DNA of 46,047 bases from the NCBI GenBank assembly GCA_024958715.1, contig JANWUS010000086.1:1-46047 (forward strand). Reading direction: 5' to 3'. Within the stretch, counting starts at the first letter, position 1. Every line of letters begins with the position of its first letter. The position numbers and the translations under genes are program-made. This DNA is from Cyanobium sp. FGCU52. Its GTDB lineage: Bacteria > Cyanobacteriota > Cyanobacteriia > PCC-6307 > Cyanobiaceae. The notes beneath the pieces are model-generated. The model worked only from the letters and a program-made list of their open reading frames with translations, ran no database searches and was not told where the DNA came from. Below, in pieces: positions 41,594-46,047 of this stretch.

Positions 41594-42788
41594 ACTTTAG
41601 CCCTGCCTCCGGCTGCCGGAGCCTGGTCCGTGGGGCCGGTGTGGGGAACAGCCGCCGCAGGGCCGCCGCCCGGCTCTCTCCCATGTCCGTGCCCGGGATC
41701 CAGAGACTCTCGAGGTAGAAGAACGCCACCCCCAGCTGACGATCCCGGGCCGCCTCGGCCTGCGCCTCCATCAGCTCCGTGGCCACGGGCCTGTTGCGCT
41801 GACCGGCCATGATGCCGATCGCCACGGGGATCTTGCGCTGGCTCTCCAGCACTTCCGCCCGCTCCAGGTGCGGCAGGAAGCTCTCCACATCGGGCCGGTA
41901 GAGCTGGATCAGCAGCTCGTCGGCGACCCCGCGCCGCACCCAGGCCCGCCAGTCCTGCAGCTGCAGCTTGTAGGCGTGGTCGTAGTAGTTGGGCGAGACC
42001 GAAACGATCGCCCCGGGCCGCCGACTCCGCACCGCTCGCGACAGCCGGTCCATGAAGGCGGTCAGCTTGTCGGCACGCCATTTCACCCAGGCCGGATCGG
42101 CCGGATCCGCGGGCACCGGCCGGCCGGTCTCGCGGCGATAGGCAGCGATGGTGAAGGGGTCGTAGCCGAACTCCCGCGGCAGGCTCATGTGGTCGTCGAA
42201 CTGGATGCCGTCGACGTCGTAGGCCCCCATCACCTCAAGCACCAGATCGCTGATCAGCTGCTGCACCTCCGGGCGGAACGGATTCAGCCAGGCCACCTCC
42301 CCGGCGGCGCTGAAGGAGGTGCGGCCCCCGTCCTGCCGCACGGTCAGCCACTCGGGATGGCGGCGTGCCAGCTCCCCACCGGGCGGAGTCATCAGGCCGA
42401 ACTCGAACCAGGGAACGACCAGCAGACCGCGCCCATGGGCCTGCTCCAGCAGCTCCGCCAGGATGTCCTGCCCCTGCAGGCCGCGGTAGGTGAACGACTG
42501 GAGCCCGCGGCCTTCGCTCACGGCACTGGGGTAGTAGGCGATGCCGTCGTTCCACACCACCGGATAGAGGGTGTTGAGCTGGAGCTCGGCCAGGGCGTCC
42601 ACCGCCTGCCGCATCCGCTCGCGGTCACGAAGGAAGGGCATGTCGTTGGCCGTCAGCCACACCCCCCGGATTTCGGGGAGAACGGCCTCGGGCGGTCCTG
42701 CCTGGGAGAGGGCCGGCGGCAACGCCTGGAGCACCAGCAGGCAGCAGACCCCAAAGGCCAGCAACAGCAGGCGTCTCAGGCGGGCCAA
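41586..42788 (-). CDS. GH10-like (DUF187/YngK-type) secreted glycoside hydrolase
   Basis: A 400-residue protein with a signal peptide (LLLLAFGVCCLLVLQALPPALSQA). The catalytic domain begins EIRGVWLTANDMPFL and follows the GHL10 pattern: LNTLYPVVWNDG, LVVPWFEFGLM, VAWLNPFRPEVQQLI, DGIQFDDHMSLPREFGYD, IVSVSPNYYDHAYKL. Relatives cleave sugar-peptide or denuded peptidoglycan-type polymers, but activity is established for few. Probably periplasmic or secreted. The gene overlaps the 3' end of the cbpM-like gene by 13 bases, forming an operon with the co-chaperone pair. Confidence 0.88.
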   Translation of the reverse strand: MARLRRLLLLAFGVCCLLVLQALPPALSQAGPPEAVLPEIRGVWLTANDMPFLRDRERMRQAVDALAELQLNTLYPVVWNDGIAYYPSAVSEGRGLQSFTYRGLQGQDILAELLEQAHGRGLLVVPWFEFGLMTPPGGELARRHPEWLTVRQDGGRTSFSAAGEVAWLNPFRPEVQQLISDLVLEVMGAYDVDGIQFDDHMSLPREFGYDPFTIAAYRRETGRPVPADPADPAWVKWRADKLTAFMDRLSRAVRSRRPGAIVSVSPNYYDHAYKLQLQDWRAWVRRGVADELLIQLYRPDVESFLPHLERAEVLESQRKIPVAIGIMAGQRNRPVATELMEAQAEAARDRQLGVAFFYLESLWIPGTDMGESRAAALRRLFPTPAPRTRLRQPEAGLKSP

Positions 42789-43123
42789 GGTTCCTGTCCC
42801 GCATCGGTTGAATCGTTCGTCGGCAGGCAGGCCTCCAGCTCCCGCAGACGTCGCTCCAGGCGTTCGATCCGCTCCAGGTAGGCCAGGGCCACGGCCATGC
42901 CGGGGGTGTTGAGGCCGAAGTCGTCGCGCAGCCGCGCCGCCCGGCGCGCCAGCACGAGGGTGCGCGAGTGGAACAGCCAGCTCGTTCCCCGCTGCTCGAA
43001 GGCGAGGGCACCGAACTCCACCAGTTCCACCACTTCCTCGTGGGCCAACCCCGAGGCGGCCATCAGCTCCTCGAGCACAATCGGATCCTCCCGGTCCGGG
43101 AGCAGGGGCAGGTCATCAGGCAT
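42776..43123 (-). CDS. cbpM: CbpM-like chaperone modulator
   Basis: A 115-residue protein with a MerR-like HTH fold at the N-terminus ([20 protein letters not shown] and [17 protein letters not shown]) and a C-terminal helix ([20 protein letters not shown]). This is the build of CbpM, which binds and regulates the J-protein CbpA. The gene overlaps the 3' end of the cbpA-like gene by 8 bases, the usual order. Assignment rests on this pairing plus domain layout. Confidence 0.78.
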   Translation of the reverse strand: MPDDLPLLPDREDPIVLEELMAASGLAHEEVVELVEFGALAFEQRGTSWLFHSRTLVLARRAARLRDDFGLNTPGMAVALAYLERIERLERRLRELEACLPTNDSTDAGQEPWPA

Positions 43124-44105
43124 GGGTCTGGACCGGAGTGAAGGGGGCGCGGGGATCGAAGCTGGAGGCGGCGGCGAGTTCGCGGTAGAGCTCCCGTTCC
43201 TTCTCGCTGATCACCGTGGGGGTGACCAGCTGCAGAACGCCGTAGAGATCACCGGCTCCCTCCCCGCGGCGGGGGAGGCCCTTGCCGGCGAGGCGCAGTT
43301 TCTGACCGGCTTTCGCCCCCGGCTTCACAGCCACCTTGACCCGACCGTCGAGCGTGGGCAGCTCGATCTCGGCCCCCAGCACCGCCTCCCAGGGGGTGAT
43401 CGGCACCTCCAGATAGAGATCGTGGCTCACCGCACGGAAGAGGGGATGGGCCTGGAGGTGGATGTCGAGGTAGAGATCGCCGGGCGGCCCGTCGCCGTAG
43501 CCCGGCCCGCCCCGACCCGCCACCCTCAGGCGCTCGCCATCCACCACCCCTCGGGGCACCCGAACCCTGGTGGTGCGGGACACCCTTCTCACGGCACCGT
43601 CGGCGGTCGGCTCCGGCACCGAGAGATCGAGGCTGACCTCGACGCCACGGGCTGCGTCCTCCAGGCTGATCGTGGCGCTGGCTTCATAGTCCTGCCCCCG
43701 CATGGAGAAAGGAGCACCGGCGCGGCGCCGGCCACCAGCCTCACGCCCACCGGCCTGGCGGCCAGCAGCCTGGCTGGCAGCACGCTGACCCAGACGCTCC
43801 AGCAGCTCGGCCAGATCGAAGTCCTCGAGGCCACCCTCCTGCCAGACCTGGCCACCCCAGTCCCCGGAGGGGCGAAACTCCTCGCCGCTCCGGTGACGGC
43901 CGAGCTGGTCGTAGGCCTCCTTCTGCTCCGGATCCGAGAGCACCTGATAGGCCTCGTTCACCTCCTTGAACTTCGCCTCGGCGTCGTCCTCGCTGGAGAT
44001 GTCGGGGTGGTAGCGACGGGCGAGGCGCCGGTAGGCCTTGCGGATGTCCTCCGCCGAGGCGTCCCTCTCCACACCGAGGGTCGCGTAGTAGTCCGTGTAC
44101 TTCAC
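43116..44105 (-). CDS. cbpA: CbpA/DnaJ-type co-chaperone
   Basis: A 329-residue class B J-protein. The J-domain is at residues ~5-70, with [20 protein letters not shown], the HPD motif in RRYHPDIS and [23 protein letters not shown]-poor linker ([18 protein letters not shown]) follows. The two C-terminal substrate-binding barrels begin near [18 protein letters not shown] and [20 protein letters not shown]. There is no Cys-rich zinc domain, which separates it from DnaJ proper. It stimulates DnaK and helps under stress. It is the first gene of a three-gene operon and is divergent from ppk2. Confidence 0.92.
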   Translation of the reverse strand: MKYTDYYATLGVERDASAEDIRKAYRRLARRYHPDISSEDDAEAKFKEVNEAYQVLSDPEQKEAYDQLGRHRSGEEFRPSGDWGGQVWQEGGLEDFDLAELLERLGQRAASQAAGRQAGGREAGGRRRAGAPFSMRGQDYEASATISLEDAARGVEVSLDLSVPEPTADGAVRRVSRTTRVRVPRGVVDGERLRVAGRGGPGYGDGPPGDLYLDIHLQAHPLFRAVSHDLYLEVPITPWEAVLGAEIELPTLDGRVKVAVKPGAKAGQKLRLAGKGLPRRGEGAGDLYGVLQLVTPTVISEKERELYRELAAASSFDPRAPFTPVQTHA

Positions 44106-44254
44106 GGCGACACGGTCATCGACCTAGCTGGGGAAACCACCCGTAGTCCTAGCCGTACTGAGGGGGAATGGCACGCTGCACCCCTCTCGCCCCTGTTGAC
44201 GGGGTCAAGGGTCCCCTCCAGCCTGCAGGGGGCGATGCGTCGAGCTCCCGTCCC

Positions 44255-45166
44255 ATGGCACCTAGCGAACGTGACGAGATCCTTCAGCGGGCCCGGGGCT
44301 TCTGCGCACCGTTCCGTATCGCCGACGGCGACGGCTTCCGCCTCTCCTCCATCAATCCGGGGGACACCCTCAGCCTCGATGCCGGCGACAAGCCGGAGTC
44401 GAAGCGTGTGCTGGCAGAGGGCGTGGAGATCCTGGCCGAGCTGCAGGACCGGCTCTATGCGCAGGACCGCTGGGCCGTGCTGCTGATCTTCCAGGCGATG
44501 GACGCCGCCGGCAAGGACGGCACGATCAAGCACGTGATGAGCGGCGTGAACCCCCAGGGCTGCCAGGTCACCTCCTTCAAGGCCCCCTCCGCACTCGACC
44601 TCGACCACGACTTCCTCTGGCGCTGCAACCGCTGCCTGCCGGAGCGGGGCAGGATCGGCATCTTCAACCGCAGCTACTACGAAGAAACCCTCGTGGTGCG
44701 CGTGCATCCCGAGATGCTGGCCAGACAATCGATCCCCCCTGAACTGGTTGGGAAGGACATCTGGCAGCAGCGCTACCGCGACATTCGCCAGTACGAGGAG
44801 TACCTCACCAACAACGGCGTGGTGATCCGCAAATTCTTCCTGCACGTCTCGCGCAGGGAACAGAAGAAGCGCTTCCTCGAACGTCTCGATCAGCCCGAGA
44901 AGAACTGGAAGTTCTCCCTCAACGACATCAAGGAGCGGGCCTACTGGGAGGACTACATGCAGGCCTACGAAGCCATGGTCCGCCACACAGCCAGCAAACG
45001 GGCCCCCTGGTATGTGGTGCCGGCTGACAACAAGTGGTTCACCCGGCTGGTGGTGGCGGCAGCTGTGATCGACACCCTGGCGTCACTCGAGCTCAACTAT
45101 CCCACGGTGAGCGAGGCGATGCGCGCGGAATTGCAGATCGCGCGCGAGCAGCTGATGGCCGAATAG
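44255..45166 (+). CDS. ppk2: Polyphosphate kinase 2 family protein
   Basis: A 303-residue PPK2. The Walker A-like loop is FQAMDAAGKDGTIKHVM (~80-95), followed by GVNPQGCQVTSFKAPS, the lid and Walker B region RGRIGIFNRSYYEETLVVRV, then WQQRYRDIRQYEEYLTNNGV, RRFLERLDQPEKNWKFS-like helices and WYVVPADNKWFTRLVV. The enzyme transfers phosphate between polyphosphate and nucleotides (AMP, ADP or GDP to higher phosphates). One-domain PPK2s of this type include class III enzymes, but the class cannot be fixed by eye. Start chosen at 44255; in-frame upstream residues are unconserved. Confidence 0.92.
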   Translation: MAPSERDEILQRARGFCAPFRIADGDGFRLSSINPGDTLSLDAGDKPESKRVLAEGVEILAELQDRLYAQDRWAVLLIFQAMDAAGKDGTIKHVMSGVNPQGCQVTSFKAPSALDLDHDFLWRCNRCLPERGRIGIFNRSYYEETLVVRVHPEMLARQSIPPELVGKDIWQQRYRDIRQYEEYLTNNGVVIRKFFLHVSRREQKKRFLERLDQPEKNWKFSLNDIKERAYWEDYMQAYEAMVRHTASKRAPWYVVPADNKWFTRLVVAAAVIDTLASLELNYPTVSEAMRAELQIAREQLMAE

Positions 45167-45225
45167 CGTCCAGACGTCATAGCGTTCATGCGTACTGAAG
45201 ATATACGCCTTGATCATGTCGGGGC

Positions 45226-45927
45226 TTAAGCCTCCTCCGCCGGGCGGCTGACGAGAAGACCATAGGGGGCACGATCGGCAGGGTTGGTCACACCCAGGCG
45301 GTCACGCCAAGCCTGCAGCGGCAGATCCCAACCTTCCTCCCAGCGGGCCGTGCAGAACGGGGCAGCACTCCAGCCCATCGCCACGCCATGGCTGATGGAA
45401 GCAGAGAGAGCGGTGAAGCGGCTCACGTCCAGGCGGAAGCTGCTGATCTGGGCCGCGTGATTGAGGCTCACGTAGGCCGGAAAACCAATCTGTGTGCTCG
45501 TAATCGCCAGCACGCCCGACTCACCCACTGGGGAGGTGCCGAACCCACTCACCACGTGATGGAGGTCATGGGTGGTGGCGATTCGCTGGGTGAGCCACTG
45601 CCCGTCGGAGTCGATCGGTCGGGGGCGGAAGAACTCTGGGTCGTAGCGCAGGCGAAGGATCAGGCTGGCGTAGCTATGACCCAGGGTGCCGGGGGGCAAC
45701 TGGGCCAGCGTGTCAATGTCCGGCTGGAGAGGCGGATAACGCTCTTCCAACATCGCGGCGCCGCCCGGCAATGCTCGGAAGCGGGCAATGCAGGCCTCCA
45801 TCTGGGGAGTATCGAGAAAGCTGTCGACCAGATCAGCGACCTGCTCGAGATCACCACCGCTGCGGCCCACGTTGATGACATGGCGCAGCTGGCGCAAGGC
45901 CTGCAGCGATTCCTGGAAGCGGCGCAT
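45226..45927 (-). CDS. Coq4-family protein
   Basis: A ~233-residue protein of the Coq4 type. It contains the zinc-binding signature HDLHHVVSGFGTSPVGE (HD-x2-H-x11-E). Upstream are LPPGTLGHSYASLILRL and YDPEFFRP, typical for the family. Coq4 supports ubiquinone synthesis in mitochondria by oxidative decarboxylation of the ring. Cyanobacteria make plastoquinone, so a related role in quinone or other lipid metabolism is only a guess. Start chosen at 45927 (MRRFQESLQALRQL). Confidence 0.85.
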   Translation of the reverse strand: MRRFQESLQALRQLRHVINVGRSGGDLEQVADLVDSFLDTPQMEACIARFRALPGGAAMLEERYPPLQPDIDTLAQLPPGTLGHSYASLILRLRYDPEFFRPRPIDSDGQWLTQRIATTHDLHHVVSGFGTSPVGESGVLAITSTQIGFPAYVSLNHAAQISSFRLDVSRFTALSASISHGVAMGWSAAPFCTARWEEGWDLPLQAWRDRLGVTNPADRAPYGLLVSRPAEEA

Positions 45928-45994
45928 GGCAGCCGAGCGATGGACACAGCACGCCCACCATGACCAAAAAGCCGCCAGAAACAAGGCCCCAAAA

Positions 45995-46019
45995 CAAAAA
46001 AGCCACCCCAGCGGGTGGC
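45995..46019 (-). terminator. Rho-independent terminator of a gene entering from the right
   Basis: A 7-base stem, GCCACCC and GGGTGGC, with a 4-base loop. On the minus strand it is followed by six T (the A-run at 45996-46001), so it ends a transcript coming from beyond the right edge, upstream of the Coq4-like gene. Confidence 0.75.
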
Positions 46020-46047
46020 TTCCTCGTCCTCTGCCCTGCTCACCGTC

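Overview
The window looks like chromosomal DNA of a GC-rich picocyanobacterium of the Synechococcus/Cyanobium type. The lineage markers are two high-light-inducible (Hli) chlorophyll-binding-like proteins, a cyAbrB regulator, a DUF3598 protein and the strong codon bias typical of high-GC Synechococcales. The assignment is inference from gene families; no rRNA or tRNA gene is present to confirm it.

Layout. 1-5.8 kb is a decayed defence island. It holds two copies of the C-terminus of a large restriction/methylase-type protein flanking an MNT-HEPN toxin-antitoxin pair, an AT-richer orphan gene, an IS5-type element inserted into a type ISP restriction enzyme of which only the C-terminal specificity part survives, an N-terminal relic of a DUF1156 methylase, and two VapBC-like modules, one with a frameshifted antitoxin. 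6-9.4 kb has a VWA-domain protein, a MerR-like regulator with a striking dyad promoter, a nuclease relic and an M28 peptidase. 9.4-12.2 kb has a long gene-free stretch, an AraC-type regulator, and a cassette of Hli and very small membrane proteins. 12.3-15.5 kb has a PAS-GGDEF gene broken by one in-frame TAG and a methyltransferase. 15.6-24.9 kb has katG, a VIT-type metal transporter, a VOC protein, AlkB, a membrane protein, a 47-residue Cys-rich peptide, GNAT, cyAbrB and DUF3598, with several gene relics between them. 24.9-31.1 kb has an Ntn hydrolase, a hemerythrin-GGDEF protein and a divergent Cache-PAS-GGDEF protein. 31.1-36.4 kb has small secreted proteins, a hydrolase, a PsiE-like protein, pdxH, an HD hydrolase and a transglutaminase-like protein. 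36.4-40.4 kb is a complete polyamine-type ABC operon (potA-D-B-C). 40.4-46 kb has a DUF305 protein with a MerR-type promoter and its probable MerR regulator, a GH10-like hydrolase in an operon with cbpM/cbpA-like co-chaperones, a PPK2 kinase and a Coq4-like protein.

Themes. (1) Cyclic-di-GMP signalling is dense, with three GGDEF proteins of which one is a probable recent pseudogene. (2) Stress and metal handling recurs: KatG, Hli, VIT, AlkB, the Cys-rich peptide and MerR-DUF305. (3) Gene decay takes an unusual repeated form. At least four, probably five, genes survive as short relics that keep recognisable N- and C-terminal segments with the middle missing: a PD-(D/E)XK nuclease, an M28 peptidase copy, an APC permease, a nicotinamide phosphoribosyltransferase and a nitrilase. 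This pattern and the small-protein Hli cassette are the two things most worth following up.

Limits. All identifications are by eye from motifs and overall resemblance. No alignment, profile search or promoter prediction was run.
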